64,000 nucleotides of DNA from Streptomyces cavernicola. GTDB lineage: Bacteria; Actinomycetota; Actinomycetes; Streptomycetales; Streptomycetaceae. Location: positions 1 to 64,000 of the forward strand of contig NZ_JASCIQ010000009.1 of assembly GCF_029968035.1 (NCBI RefSeq), in the 5' to 3' direction. Made by a program: the position numbers and the translations under genes. Positions 1 through 10,024 of the stretch are shown one piece after another (the first letter of the stretch is position 1; every line of letters begins with the position of its first letter). The notes under the pieces are model-generated. The model did no database searches. It was given only the letters and a program-made list of their open reading frames with translations, and was not told where the DNA came from.

Positions 1-74
1 GGGGGCCCGGGGGGGGGGGGGGGGTGTGGGGGGTTTGGGGGGGGGGGGGGGGGGGGGGCGCCCCCCCACCCCCG
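1..74. other. Low-complexity G/C homopolymer run at the window edge
   Basis: The first 74 bases are almost only G, then C, with no coding signal. Nothing like it occurs elsewhere in the window. It most likely marks the end of a contig, where poly-G is a common sequencing or assembly artefact, and not real biology. Everything from about position 75 reads as normal Streptomyces sequence. Confidence 0.7.
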
Positions 75-90
75 TTTGTGCGCCAGGGGG

Positions 91-152
91 ACCTTGTGAC
101 AAGTCGACGGGCTGACTTGTGACAAGTCGACCGCGCTAACTTGTGACAAGTC
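91..152. promoter_or_regulatory. Three tandem 15-bp palindromes (candidate operator or iterons)
   Basis: The palindrome GACTTGT-G-ACAAGTC occurs three times, at 91-105, 114-128 and 138-152. The middle copy is perfect; the outer copies each have one changed base in the left arm. The centres lie 23 and 24 bp apart, close to two helical turns, so a dimeric protein could bind all three on one face of the DNA. They lie 145 bp before the likely start of the first gene and may equally control a gene to the left of the window. The binding protein is unknown. Confidence 0.6.
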
Positions 153-296
153 AGGTGAACGCCCGCCCGTAACCCCCGAATGGACCTGGGCCTTTCGGTT
201 CGAGGGGCCGCAGGCTTTAGGGCGGGCTTGTCCGCGTTTGTCGACAGGGCTGTAACAACGGTTAGAGCGGCCGACCGAGCCGGGAACCTGCCTGTC

Positions 297-1232
297 ATGA
301 ACCACAACTCCCCCGTGTCGCACCGCACTTCGCCCCAGCAGGAGCTGCTGCCCGGGGTCTACCTGCCGCACGCAGGGCCCCCGACCAGCGAGGAACGGCT
401 GCACGCCGCACTGCTGTACGCACGCCGCCCGCCGGGCCCCGGCACCGTGCCGCAGCAGGCGCCTCGGGCGGTCGGCGGCGAGACCGTGCTGCCGTACGAG
501 GAAGCCATGATCACGGGGCTCGCGGCGCTGACCCTGCACGGGTTCGCCTCCGCTCCCTCGCTGCTCTCCCTCGACCGGATCGACGTGCTCGTGCCGCGCA
601 CCCGGCGGCTGCGGTCCACCGGCTTCGCCCGGATCGTGCGGAGCGCGGCGCTGCCGCGGCCGCAGGAACGCACCGGGGTGCATGTGGCGCCCGTGCCGCG
701 CGCGCTCGCCGACGCGGCCGAGCAGCTCTCCGACGCCGGTACGGTCCGGCGTCTGCTCACCGAGGCGGTGCAGGGCGGGCACTGCGAACCCGTCGCTGTC
801 GTACGGGAGTTGGAGCAGGCGCGGCTCCTCACCCGGCCGTACGTGGCGGACGCCGTGGAGTCGCTGGTCGCCGAGGGGCGGGCGGTCGCGGAGGACCGGC
901 TGTTCCGGATGGTGCGGGAGTTCGGGCTGCCCGACCCGGTGTGGAACGTGGAACTGCGGCTGCCGGGCGGGCCGCACCTGGGCGGGGTCGATGCGTACTG
1001 GCCGGACCAGGCGGTGGCGGTCGAGCTGGACATGCGGACGGTGCCGGAGGCGGGGTGGTCGGAGTATGTGCGCCGGCGCGAGCACCTGGAGCAGTTGGGG
1101 ATCACGGTCGTCCACGTCACGCCGCGGAAGCTGCGGGAGGGGGCTGATCAGCAGGCGACGGTGGTGCGTACGGCGCTGATGGCGGCGGTGGATCGGGAGC
1201 CGGCGGCGTACGTGGTGGTGCTGCCGCGGTAG
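297..1232 (+). CDS. AbiEi-like / restriction-fold hypothetical protein
   Basis: Protein of 311 aa from the ATG at 297. An upstream in-frame GTG-type extension to 180 is less likely because its codons look non-coding. The central part (segment around LDRIDVLVPR and the helical region after it) resembles the actinobacterial AbiEi-antitoxin-like family. The C-terminal 80 residues carry the D-x(n)-E-x-D pattern seen in DUF559/Vsr-like PD-(D/E)xK folds: GGVDAYWP, then AVELD, then an arginine helix and a strand ending VVHVTPR. Members of this family are common in Streptomyces and of unknown function; a nuclease or DNA-binding role is inference. No partner toxin gene is adjacent. Three palindromes precede the gene. 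Confidence 0.7.
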   Translation: MNHNSPVSHRTSPQQELLPGVYLPHAGPPTSEERLHAALLYARRPPGPGTVPQQAPRAVGGETVLPYEEAMITGLAALTLHGFASAPSLLSLDRIDVLVPRTRRLRSTGFARIVRSAALPRPQERTGVHVAPVPRALADAAEQLSDAGTVRRLLTEAVQGGHCEPVAVVRELEQARLLTRPYVADAVESLVAEGRAVAEDRLFRMVREFGLPDPVWNVELRLPGGPHLGGVDAYWPDQAVAVELDMRTVPEAGWSEYVRRREHLEQLGITVVHVTPRKLREGADQQATVVRTALMAAVDREPAAYVVVLPR

Positions 1233-1275
1233 GGCGGCGCTTACGTGGCACGTCCCGCACCGTCGACTCGGTCGC

Positions 1276-1590
1276 CGTCGATCGCCCTCCGGGCTCGTCC
1301 TCAAACGCCGGACGGGCTGGTTTTTGATCCCCTCCCCGCCCCTTCCCGGCTGTGTCCGATATGCGGCTGCCGCCGCGTGGCTGCCGTCGGCACGGGGGCC
1401 AGCCCCCGGACCCCCTCCCCCAAGCTCTCGGCTACGCTCGAGCAGGGGGGACCCCCACCTCAAACGCCGGAGGGGCTGAGAGTGCCCCGACAGGGGCGCG
1501 GGGAACTGCGCGACCAGCCACGACGGCGGGGCAGCCGGAAACACAGCGCCGCAGGCTTTCGGGAAGGGGCGGGGTGGGGAAGAGGCCCGG
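1276..1590. repeat. Mosaic intergenic repeat block A
   Basis: The gap between the first gene and the convergent hydrolase gene is filled by modules that recur at about 9.9, 25, 28.5, 30.8 and 38 kb. The module at 1276-1320 (45 bp) is repeated exactly at 9874-9918. A second module (about 1490-1545, core GCGGGGAACTGCGCGA) recurs near 25.06, 25.22, 30.86 and 38.1 kb, in both orientations. No open frame here has a coding-like third-position pattern, so no gene is called. Confidence 0.8.
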
Positions 1591-1598
1591 CGCAGCCG

Positions 1599-2753
1599 TT
1601 AGCCGCCGCAGAACTCGCCCTCGATCACCGGGCCCGCGTCCCCCGTCCAGTCGCCGTTGAAGTTGAAGGCGAGGGAGTGGTCGCCGTTCTCCGTGGTCAC
1701 TCCGTACGTGGACGAGCCGTTGATGCCGCCGCTGTGGCCCCAGAGTTCCGTGCCGCAGGTGAGGCCGCCGAGCTTCATCAGGCCGAGGCCGTACTCCAGC
1801 TTCGGGGAGTCCTCGCCGGTCGGCACCGTCGTCTTCATCTCCTTCAACTCCCGCTCGGGCAGCAGCTTTCCGCGCAGGAGCGAGGTGTAGAAGCGGTTGA
1901 CGTCGGCCGAGTCGGAGATCATCGCGCCGGCCGCGCCCGCCACCGACGGGTTCATCTCCGTGACGTCGTGGATCGGGGCGTCCTGGTCGTCCGGCGGGGC
2001 CAGCTTCGAGTAGGCGCGGCTGCTGGGAGCTGGGACCTTCGGGTCCGTGCCGGGCAGCGTCGTGGCGTCGAGGTCGAGGGGGTCGATGATGCGGGCCTCG
2101 ATCTCGTCCGCGTACGCCCGGCCCGTGACCTTCTCGATCACCATCCCGGCGAGCGCGTAGTTCGTGTTGGAGTAACTCCAGTCCGTGCCCGGCTCGAAGG
2201 TCGGCTCGTGGCTCATCGCGATGTCGACGACCTGCTCGGCGGTGTACGTGTCGTAGCGGTGCTTCAGGAAGTCCGTGGTGAAGGACTTGCGGGCGACGTC
2301 GGGGTCGGACGTGTAGTTGAAGATTCCGCTGGTGTGGTTGAGGAGTCGGCGTACGGAGATCTTCGTGCCGTCGTGGCCGTTGCCGTCGACGACGCCCGGC
2401 AGCCACTTGTCCACCGGGTCGTCCAGGTCGATGCGGCCCTCGGCCTGGAGTTGGAGCAGCACCGTCGACACGAAGGTCTTGGTGAGCGAGCCGATCCGGT
2501 AGCGGTCGTGGGCGCTGCGCGGTGCGCCGGTCTCGCGGTCGCCGACGCCCGACGTGCCCTTCCAGACGCCGTCCGCGTCCCGCGCCTGCCCCGCCACCCC
2601 TGGCACGCCCGCCTCGACGGCCGCGTCCATCGCCTCCTGCGTCGCCCGGTGTCCCCTGCCGGAGTCGGCCTGGGCGGGCGTCGTGAACGCGGTCGCCGTG
2701 AGCGCCGCCGCCGCGAGTCCCACCAGGCCGGTCCGCACCGTCCGTGCTGCCAT
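1599..2753 (-). CDS. Secreted serine hydrolase, beta-lactamase / D-Ala-D-Ala carboxypeptidase fold
   Basis: Protein of 384 aa with a Sec signal peptide (R4-R7, hydrophobic core to about 25, cleavage after AQA-28). All three active-site motifs of the serine beta-lactamase-like family are visible: SLTK (S89, K92), YSN (Y194) and HSGG (H340-G343). These fit exported DD-peptidase or esterase paralogues of class C type; the exact substrate cannot be told from sequence. The gene starts with ATG at 2753 and converges on the first gene across repeat block A. A metallophosphoesterase gene lies 101 bp upstream on the same strand. Confidence 0.88.
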   Translation of the reverse strand: MAARTVRTGLVGLAAAALTATAFTTPAQADSGRGHRATQEAMDAAVEAGVPGVAGQARDADGVWKGTSGVGDRETGAPRSAHDRYRIGSLTKTFVSTVLLQLQAEGRIDLDDPVDKWLPGVVDGNGHDGTKISVRRLLNHTSGIFNYTSDPDVARKSFTTDFLKHRYDTYTAEQVVDIAMSHEPTFEPGTDWSYSNTNYALAGMVIEKVTGRAYADEIEARIIDPLDLDATTLPGTDPKVPAPSSRAYSKLAPPDDQDAPIHDVTEMNPSVAGAAGAMISDSADVNRFYTSLLRGKLLPERELKEMKTTVPTGEDSPKLEYGLGLMKLGGLTCGTELWGHSGGINGSSTYGVTTENGDHSLAFNFNGDWTGDAGPVIEGEFCGG

Positions 2754-2827
2754 GAGCGTCCCTCTCCCTCGTACGTGGTACGTGCTGCTGTGTGCGGGGC
2801 AGGACTCCGGGGGCGGTCGCGGGGTTG

Positions 2828-2844
2828 ACCGGCCGTGCGCCGGT
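2828..2844 (-). terminator. Small hairpin after the metallophosphoesterase gene
   Basis: A perfect 6-bp stem (ACCGGC/GCCGGT, 5-base loop) lies 11 bp beyond the stop codon at 2855. No T-run follows, as is usual for Streptomyces hairpin terminators. The stem is short, so this is tentative. Confidence 0.35.
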
Positions 2845-2854
2845 TGGGTGGGAA

Positions 2855-4606
2855 TCAGCCCTTCCGGAGGACCAGTTCGGTGTTGCGGTCGTCCCGGTCG
2901 CCGCCGAGGTCGGGCTTGCGGCCGGGGGCGTTGAAGGCCAACTCGCGGTAGAGCGCGCCGAGTCCGGGCTGGGAGAGATCGGCGAAATCCGTGCGGTGCG
3001 GGGCGGACGACTCGATGAGCGTGGTGAGCACGGACAGCGTGCCGTCGCGGTTGTCGACCAGCTCGACGACCCGGGCGAGCTGCGGGTGGTCGATGTGCGA
3101 GGCCGTGGTGATCTCCCAGAACGAGCCGTGCGGGGTGATCTTGTTGCGGTGGCTGTGGCCGTTGATCCAGGCGAGGACCCTGCTGTGCCGGCCGAGGAGT
3201 TCCAGGACCTCCTCGCCGCCGTGCCGGGCCTCGTTCGGCCGGTCCGGGTCGGGGCGCAGGTTCCGCATGCTCGTGCTGGTGTGGTGGCTGAAGACGATGA
3301 CGTACGAGCCGTCCTGCTCGGCCTGCTTCAACTGACCCTTGAGCCAGTCGAGTTGGGCCGTGCCGAGCGAACCCTCGTAGTGGCCCGCCGGGTCCGTGGT
3401 GTCGAGGCTGATGCCGAGCACGTCGTCGGCGATGCGGAACGCGTAGTGCTGCGTGCCCGCGTCCACGTTGTCCTGCGTGTAGCCGTGGCCCGCGGGTCCC
3501 AGGCCCGCGTACGCCGGGTCGAGGTGGGCGCGCACGTACTCGGTGGGCGTGAACGGGGCGCGGGAGGCGTCCGGGGTGATGGAGCTCAGGCGCTTGCGCT
3601 CGGTGCGCATCAGCTCGCGGAACCGGTCGCCCTTCGGGTCGAGGCCCTTCTTCACGGACTTCCAGAACGCGGCGGCGCGGTCCTCGGGCAGCGACATCAG
3701 CTTCTTGCCGCCGACCGCGAACTCGTGGAACCAGCTGTCGCCGGAGGCGTAGCAGCCGCCGGGCAGGGAGTCGTGGTTGCCGACGGTCGAGTACCAGGGC
3801 AGGTTCAGGCCGGGGCTGCGGACCTCGCGGGTCGCGGCCTGAAGGAAGCCGGGGATCGCGGGGAAGCCGAGCTGCTTGTCGGCGTCGCGGAAGTCGGCGC
3901 GGTCCGGGTGCCAGTACTCCTTGAGTCCGCTGTCCTGGACGCCCTCGTAGCGGCGCGGGTCGCCGGTGTTAGGCGTGATGCTGCCGCCGCTCATCGTCCG
4001 CAGGAACCAGTCGAGTTCGGCGCGCGAGTTGTTGTCGGTGTTGTCGCCCGTCGTCATGACGAAGCCGAGGGGCGCACCGGTCGCGGGCGCGCCGCGCAGG
4101 GCGTTCACGCGCTCCACGAGCGCCACCGCGCCCGCCACGGACAGGGTCTCCTGCGGCCGCCAGGCGCTGGACGTCTCGCCGCGCACGTACTCGTACCGCA
4201 GCGGGTGCTGGGTGTCCACGATGTGCAGGTCGGTGAACTGCACGAACGCGGCGAGGGCGGTGCGCCGGTCGGTGCGGCCCGCCTTGGGCGCGGCGAGGTC
4301 GGAGCGCACGACCCGCTCCCAGGCGGGGCCCTCGCCGAGCCGTACGTAGCCCTGGCCGGGGTGGGGCGCGGAGGTGGTGTGCAGGGTGGTGCCCTCGGTG
4401 TACGGGGCGAGGGGCGCGGCGGGCGCCTTGCGGGAGCTGAGCGCGGTGGCGGCGTCCGGGCGGGCGGCGGCCGGACGGGCGGCGTTCGCCTCGCCGCCGC
4501 TGAGGCCGACGGCGAGGCCGATCCCCGTGGAGGCCGAGACGGCGCCCGCGGCGGCGAGGAAGGAACGGCGGTCGAGGCTGGCGGCGACAGAGCGGATGCG
4601 CGGCAT
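2855..4606 (-). CDS. Tat-exported metallophosphoesterase, TIGR03767-like
   Basis: Protein of 583 aa starting at ATG 4606, with GGGGAG 8 bp upstream; the open frame continues upstream but without coding bias. The N-terminus has a twin-arginine signal (DRRSFL at 12-17, then a hydrophobic stretch and an Ala-rich cleavage region near 43). Calcineurin-like metal ligands are visible: TDLH (D126, H128), TTGDN (D188, N189), GNHD (276-279), FSHH and GHSH towards the C-terminus. Overall content matches the TIGR03767 family of actinobacterial metallophosphoesterases, whose substrate is unknown. It probably acts outside the membrane on phosphomonoesters or diesters. Confidence 0.88.
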   Translation of the reverse strand: MPRIRSVAASLDRRSFLAAAGAVSASTGIGLAVGLSGGEANAARPAAARPDAATALSSRKAPAAPLAPYTEGTTLHTTSAPHPGQGYVRLGEGPAWERVVRSDLAAPKAGRTDRRTALAAFVQFTDLHIVDTQHPLRYEYVRGETSSAWRPQETLSVAGAVALVERVNALRGAPATGAPLGFVMTTGDNTDNNSRAELDWFLRTMSGGSITPNTGDPRRYEGVQDSGLKEYWHPDRADFRDADKQLGFPAIPGFLQAATREVRSPGLNLPWYSTVGNHDSLPGGCYASGDSWFHEFAVGGKKLMSLPEDRAAAFWKSVKKGLDPKGDRFRELMRTERKRLSSITPDASRAPFTPTEYVRAHLDPAYAGLGPAGHGYTQDNVDAGTQHYAFRIADDVLGISLDTTDPAGHYEGSLGTAQLDWLKGQLKQAEQDGSYVIVFSHHTSTSMRNLRPDPDRPNEARHGGEEVLELLGRHSRVLAWINGHSHRNKITPHGSFWEITTASHIDHPQLARVVELVDNRDGTLSVLTTLIESSAPHRTDFADLSQPGLGALYRELAFNAPGRKPDLGGDRDDRNTELVLRKG

Positions 4607-4764
4607 GGCGCGGTCTCCCCGGGTGCGGTGCGTTCGCGGCTGCGGTCCTCTGGATGCTTGGCAGCGGGGGTGGCTTGTGCGTGAACGCGGGTGCAACGGG
4701 GGTGACCTATCGGGGTACGGGGGTTCTGCGGGGGTGGGGTGGGATTTCGCGCTTCGCGCTCTCC

Positions 4765-5223
4765 TCAAGCGCCGGACGGGCTGGAATCGCTGGAGGCACC
4801 GCCCGCGCGCCACAGCCTCAGCCCCACGTCCACCAGCCCCACCTTCGGCAACTCCCCCACCGTCTCCAGGTCGTGCCAGGCCGCCAGGTTCGTCGAGCCG
4901 TTCTGTTCGTGGCGGAGGGTTCCGCCCGTGACGCGGGCCTCGTAGACGAGGCGCAGGCCGTGGAAGTCGGCGAACGTGCCGAGCCCGCGCGGGTAGCGGC
5001 GGCGGATCGAGTCGACGCCGAGGAGGGCGACGGGCTCGACGTCGTAGCCGGTCTCCTCCTCGGCCTCCCGGATCACCGTGTCGTAGGGGTCCTCGCCGTG
5101 CTCCATGCCGCCGCCGGGCAGCGTCCAGCGGCCCGCGACGCTGCCGCCGGAGAGGCGGGCGAGGAGCAGCTGTCCGTCTCGTACGCACACGGCGTAGGCC
5201 GCCACCCGGAGTTCCGCTCTCAT
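4765..5223 (-). CDS. Nudix hydrolase
   Basis: Protein of 152 aa starting with ATG at 5223. The Nudix box is complete: G38-x5-E44-x7-R52-E53-A-E55-E56-E57-T-G59, the Mg-binding loop-helix that cleaves nucleoside diphosphates linked to another group. The family usually cleans up oxidised nucleotides or sugar nucleotides; the substrate here is unknown. The last codons and the stop lie in a copy of the short intergenic repeat core (4765-4785), so the C-terminal tail SSPSGA is probably repeat-derived. The next gene upstream diverges from it. Confidence 0.88.
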   Translation of the reverse strand: MRAELRVAAYAVCVRDGQLLLARLSGGSVAGRWTLPGGGMEHGEDPYDTVIREAEEETGYDVEPVALLGVDSIRRRYPRGLGTFADFHGLRLVYEARVTGGTLRHEQNGSTNLAAWHDLETVGELPKVGLVDVGLRLWRAGGASSDSSPSGA

Positions 5224-5367
5224 CCTTGAACGTTACGGCCCGGCGGCGAAACCGTTCCCGCAATGGTCACTGTTCGGCTAACTCTCCCCAAAAGCCAGTC
5301 AGTTGCGTAAAGCTATGCGGTCATCCGGTCCCGAATTGCGGACCGCTCCTTCACCACAGGGATGCAG

Positions 5368-8300
5368 ATGACCTCCAGACCAGGTGCGAGACGTGCGGCG
5401 CGGATAGCGATGGCCGCCGGACTCGCGGCCGCGCTGACCACGGCCACGCCGATGCCCGCCTTCGCCGCCGACGGGCCCGCGCCCGCCGCCAAGTCGGACC
5501 CCTCGCCCGGCGACAAGCTCGGCGCCGCCGACGCCCGGCTGCTCGACGAGGCCGAGGCCGACGGGGACAGGACCGTCACCATGATGGTCGCCACCGCGCC
5601 CGGCGCCACCGAACAGGTCGCCGAGCAGCTCGACTCGGTCGAGGGCGGCTCGGTGGGACGTACCTACGACAAGCTCGGGTACGTACGCGCCACGGTGCCC
5701 ACCGGCAAAGCCGACGCCGCGATCGAGAAGGCCGCGAAGCTGTCCTCCGTGCACGGGATCGACCTGCGGCACGAGGTGAAGCTGGACGACCCGACGCCGG
5801 CCGCCGACCGGGCGAAGGGCGCCAAGACCGCTGCGGGGCAGGGCACTTACCCCGCCCCCGGCAAGGACACCCCGGCGAAGAACCCGTACAACCCGTCGTT
5901 CGAGACCGGCGCCGTCGAGTTCGTGAAGGAGCACCCGAAGGCGGACGGGCGCGGCGTCACCATCGGCATCCTGGACTCCGGCGTGGACCTCGGGCACCCG
6001 GCGCTGCAGAAGACCACCACCGGCGAGCGGAAGATCGTCGACTGGGTCACCGCCACCGACCCGGTCATCGACGGCGACACCACCTGGCGCCGGATGAACA
6101 CCCCCGCGGCCGGGCCCACGTTCACCTTCGACGGGCGGACCTGGACCGCGCCGGAGGGCTCGTACCAGGTCAACTGGTTCCGCGAGTCCGCCTCCACGGG
6201 CGGCGACGCGAACGGCGACCTGAACCGGGACGGCGACACCACCGACAAGTGGGGTGTCCTGTACGACGCCAAGGCGGGCACCGTCCGCGTCGACCTGAAC
6301 GACGACGCGGACTTCACGAACGACGAGGCCATGAAGCCGTACAAGGACGGCTTCCAGGTCGGGTACTTCGGTACGGACAAGCCGGACACCGACGTCGTCG
6401 AGCGCGTGCCGTTCGTGGTCGAGATCCGCAAGGACGTCACGTACAACTCGGCGGGCGCCAAGGCCGATTACGTCAACGTCGGCATCATCGAGTCCGAGCA
6501 CGGCACGCACGTCGCGGGCATCACCGCCGCCAACTCCCTGTTCGGCGGCCGGATGAACGGCGCCGCGCCCGGCGCGAAGCTGGTCTCCTCGCGGGCCTGC
6601 ACCTGGAGCGGCGGCTGCACCAACGTCGCGCTCACCGAGGGCATGATCGACCTCGTCACGAAGCGCGGCGTCGACATCGTCAACATGTCCATCGGCGGCC
6701 TGCCGGCGCTCAACGACGGCAACAACGCCCGCGCGGAGCTCTACAACCGGCTCATCGACACGTACGGCGTGCAGCTGGTCATCTCGGCGGGCAACAGCGG
6801 CCCGGGGACGAACACCATCGGCGACCCGTCGCTCGCCGACAAGGTGATCTCCGTCGGCGCGTCGATCTCGCGCGAGACCTGGGCGTCCAACTACGGCTCG
6901 GCCGTGGAGCAGCCGTACGCGATGCTGCCGTTCTCCTCGCGCGGCCCGCGCGAGGACGGCGGGTTCACGCCGACGATCGCCGCGCCCGGCGCGTCCATCA
7001 ACACCACGCAGACCTGGCTGCCCGGCGGCCCGGTCGCCGAGGCGGGCTACGAACTGCCCGCCGGCTACTCGATGTTGCAGGGCACCTCGATGGCCTCACC
7101 GCAGGCCGCGGGCGCCTCGGCACTGCTGATCTCGGCGGCCAAGCAGCGGGGCGACGAGCTCACCCCGAACGAGCTGCGCACCGCGCTCACCTCCACCGCG
7201 CACCACATCCGCGGCTTCCAGCCGCACCAGGAGGGCGCGGGCCTGATGGACGTCGTGGACGCCTGGGAGTCCATCGAGGACGGCGCCACGGCCCACTCGT
7301 ACGGGGTGCAGGCCCCCGTCGACACGGCCCTGGAACAGGAGCTGAAGAAGCCCGGCACCGGCGTCTACGACCGTGAGGGCGGCCTGAAGGCCGGCGAGTC
7401 GAAGACGTACGAGGTCACCGTCACCCGCACCAGCGGCCCGGACCGCGCCGTCGCCCACGAGGTGGAACTCGCCCGCAACGACGGCACGTTCAGGCTCGCG
7501 AGCCCCGAGTGGGTGTCGCTGCCGCTGAACAAGCCGGTCACCCTGAAGGTCACGGCGAAGCCGCGCACCGCCGGTGTGCACTCGGCGATCGTGGAGCTGG
7601 ACGACCCGCGCACCGAGGGCACCGACAAGCAGGTCATGTCGACCGTCGTCGTCGCGCACGATCTGAAGAAGCCCGCGTTCACGTACGCCGCGAGCGGCAC
7701 GGTGCAGCGCAACAGCACCACGTCGTACTTCGTGACCGTGCCCGAGGGCGCCAAGTCCCTTGAGGTCGCGCTCGGCGGCCTGGCGAAGGGCAGCCAGACC
7801 CGCTTCGTCTCGCTGCACCCGTACGGCGTCCCGGTCGACCCGACCTCCACCGTCAACTGCTACGCCAACTACCCCAACCCGGCCAACACCTGCCGCCCCG
7901 ACCTGCGCTCCTACGCAGACCCGCAGCCCGGCGTGTGGGAGCTGGAGGTCGAGTCCCGGCGTACGTCGCCGCTGCTCGACAACCCGTACAAGCTGGACGT
8001 CGCCGTGCTCGGCGTGGCCTTCGACCCGGCCGTGCAGGTCGTGCCCGAGGCGAAGGTGGGCACCGCGACGCCCGTCGAGTGGCAGGTCACCAACGGGTAC
8101 GCGGCGGTCGACGGCACGCTGAAGGGCGGCTCGCTCGGCTCGTCCAAGGCGGCGCGGCCCACGATCGCGCACGGCGCCTCGCAGGAGACCACCGTGGTCG
8201 TGCCCGAGGGCGCCGAGAAGCTGGACGTCGTCATCGGCAACCCGGCCGACAAGACCGCCGACCTGGACCTCACCGTGCTCAGGGACGGCAAGGTCGTCGG

Positions 8301-8637
8301 CTCGGCGGCGGACGGCGACTCCGAGGAGGCCGTGCGGATCGCCAAGCCCGCACCCGGCACGTACACGATCGTCGTCGACGGCTACTCGGTCCCGTCCGGG
8401 TCCACGGCCTACGACTACCTCGACGTGTACTTCGCGCCGTCGCTCGGCGAGGTGAAGGTCGACTCCGACAAGCCGCTGAAGCTGGACAACGGGGCGAGCG
8501 CGCAGATCGACGCCGAGGTCGTGGCGGCCGGCGCGGCGCCCGAGGGGCGGCAGTTCTTCGGCGAGGTGCAGATCCTGAACGCCCGGGGCTCGGTCGCCGG
8601 GGCGGGCTCGGTCCGCATCGAGAAGGTCGTTCCGTAG
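5368..8637 (+). CDS. Large secreted subtilisin-like protease (S8)
   Basis: Protein of 1089 aa from ATG 5368, which has AGGG at good spacing; an ATG two codons earlier is too close to it. A Sec signal peptide ends near AFA-34. The catalytic triad of family S8 is clear: D203 in ILDSGVD, H378 in EHGTHVAG, S574 in GTSMASP, with oxyanion N476 in SAGNSG. About 170 residues separate Asp and His, an enlarged insertion compared with classic subtilisin. After the protease domain come about 450 residues of beta-sandwich-like sequence (Fn3-like and PPC-like). Likely an extracellular protease for protein feeding or morphological turnover. A strong hairpin terminator follows. Confidence 0.92.
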   Translation: MTSRPGARRAARIAMAAGLAAALTTATPMPAFAADGPAPAAKSDPSPGDKLGAADARLLDEAEADGDRTVTMMVATAPGATEQVAEQLDSVEGGSVGRTYDKLGYVRATVPTGKADAAIEKAAKLSSVHGIDLRHEVKLDDPTPAADRAKGAKTAAGQGTYPAPGKDTPAKNPYNPSFETGAVEFVKEHPKADGRGVTIGILDSGVDLGHPALQKTTTGERKIVDWVTATDPVIDGDTTWRRMNTPAAGPTFTFDGRTWTAPEGSYQVNWFRESASTGGDANGDLNRDGDTTDKWGVLYDAKAGTVRVDLNDDADFTNDEAMKPYKDGFQVGYFGTDKPDTDVVERVPFVVEIRKDVTYNSAGAKADYVNVGIIESEHGTHVAGITAANSLFGGRMNGAAPGAKLVSSRACTWSGGCTNVALTEGMIDLVTKRGVDIVNMSIGGLPALNDGNNARAELYNRLIDTYGVQLVISAGNSGPGTNTIGDPSLADKVISVGASISRETWASNYGSAVEQPYAMLPFSSRGPREDGGFTPTIAAPGASINTTQTWLPGGPVAEAGYELPAGYSMLQGTSMASPQAAGASALLISAAKQRGDELTPNELRTALTSTAHHIRGFQPHQEGAGLMDVVDAWESIEDGATAHSYGVQAPVDTALEQELKKPGTGVYDREGGLKAGESKTYEVTVTRTSGPDRAVAHEVELARNDGTFRLASPEWVSLPLNKPVTLKVTAKPRTAGVHSAIVELDDPRTEGTDKQVMSTVVVAHDLKKPAFTYAASGTVQRNSTTSYFVTVPEGAKSLEVALGGLAKGSQTRFVSLHPYGVPVDPTSTVNCYANYPNPANTCRPDLRSYADPQPGVWELEVESRRTSPLLDNPYKLDVAVLGVAFDPAVQVVPEAKVGTATPVEWQVTNGYAAVDGTLKGGSLGSSKAARPTIAHGASQETTVVVPEGAEKLDVVIGNPADKTADLDLTVLRDGKVVGSAADGDSEEAVRIAKPAPGTYTIVVDGYSVPSGSTAYDYLDVYFAPSLGEVKVDSDKPLKLDNGASAQIDAEVVAAGAAPEGRQFFGEVQILNARGSVAGAGSVRIEKVVP

Positions 8638-8661
8638 TTCCTGTGTGGCTCTGAGTGATGT

Positions 8662-8697
8662 CGAGGGGTGGGCGCCCGGTCGGGTGCCCGCCCCTCG
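8662..8697 (+). terminator. Hairpin terminator after the subtilase gene
   Basis: A 17-bp stem (8662-8678 with 8681-8697) contains two G-U pairs and a 2-base gap at the tip, and starts 24 bp after the protease stop codon. No T-run, typical for high-GC actinobacteria. Confidence 0.8.
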
Positions 8698-8784
8698 GTG
8701 TGTCGTCTTGCACGTCGGACAATGGATTGGACAAGCCGGACCTGGACAGACGCATCATGGATGCCAGACGGCATGTACGGATGA

Positions 8785-9831
<1,047 letters not shown>

Positions 9832-9873
9832 CCTCGGCTCAGGTCGACGTGAGGCGCGGGACGGCCCGCGCCC

Positions 9874-9918
9874 CGTCGATCGCCCTCCGGGCTCGTCCTC
9901 AAACGCCGGACGGGCTGG
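9874..9918. repeat. 45-bp copy of the mosaic intergenic repeat
   Basis: Identical over 45 bp to 1276-1320, in the same orientation. It lies directly after asd. Confidence 0.85.
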
Positions 9919-10024
9919 ATTTGGCACCGTGAGCGCCGGGTGGGCTGGATTCTCAGCCTGCCCGGCGCTCGGCGTTGGTGCCGTACGTTGTGGCCGCCGC
10001 CTGCACCGAAGAGGAGACGTGGGC

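Noticed and set aside
1245..2828. Long open frame opposite the serine hydrolase gene (and similar antisense frames, e.g. 2792-4684, 29565-32423, 56759-59053)
   Set aside because: These are shadow frames that high-GC coding DNA creates on the other strand. Their products are Arg/Ala/Gly/Val-rich with no domains, while the opposite strand encodes clear families.
5226..7376. 716-aa frame overlapping the subtilase gene
   Set aside because: It is an out-of-frame Arg-rich translation of the protease coding sequence.
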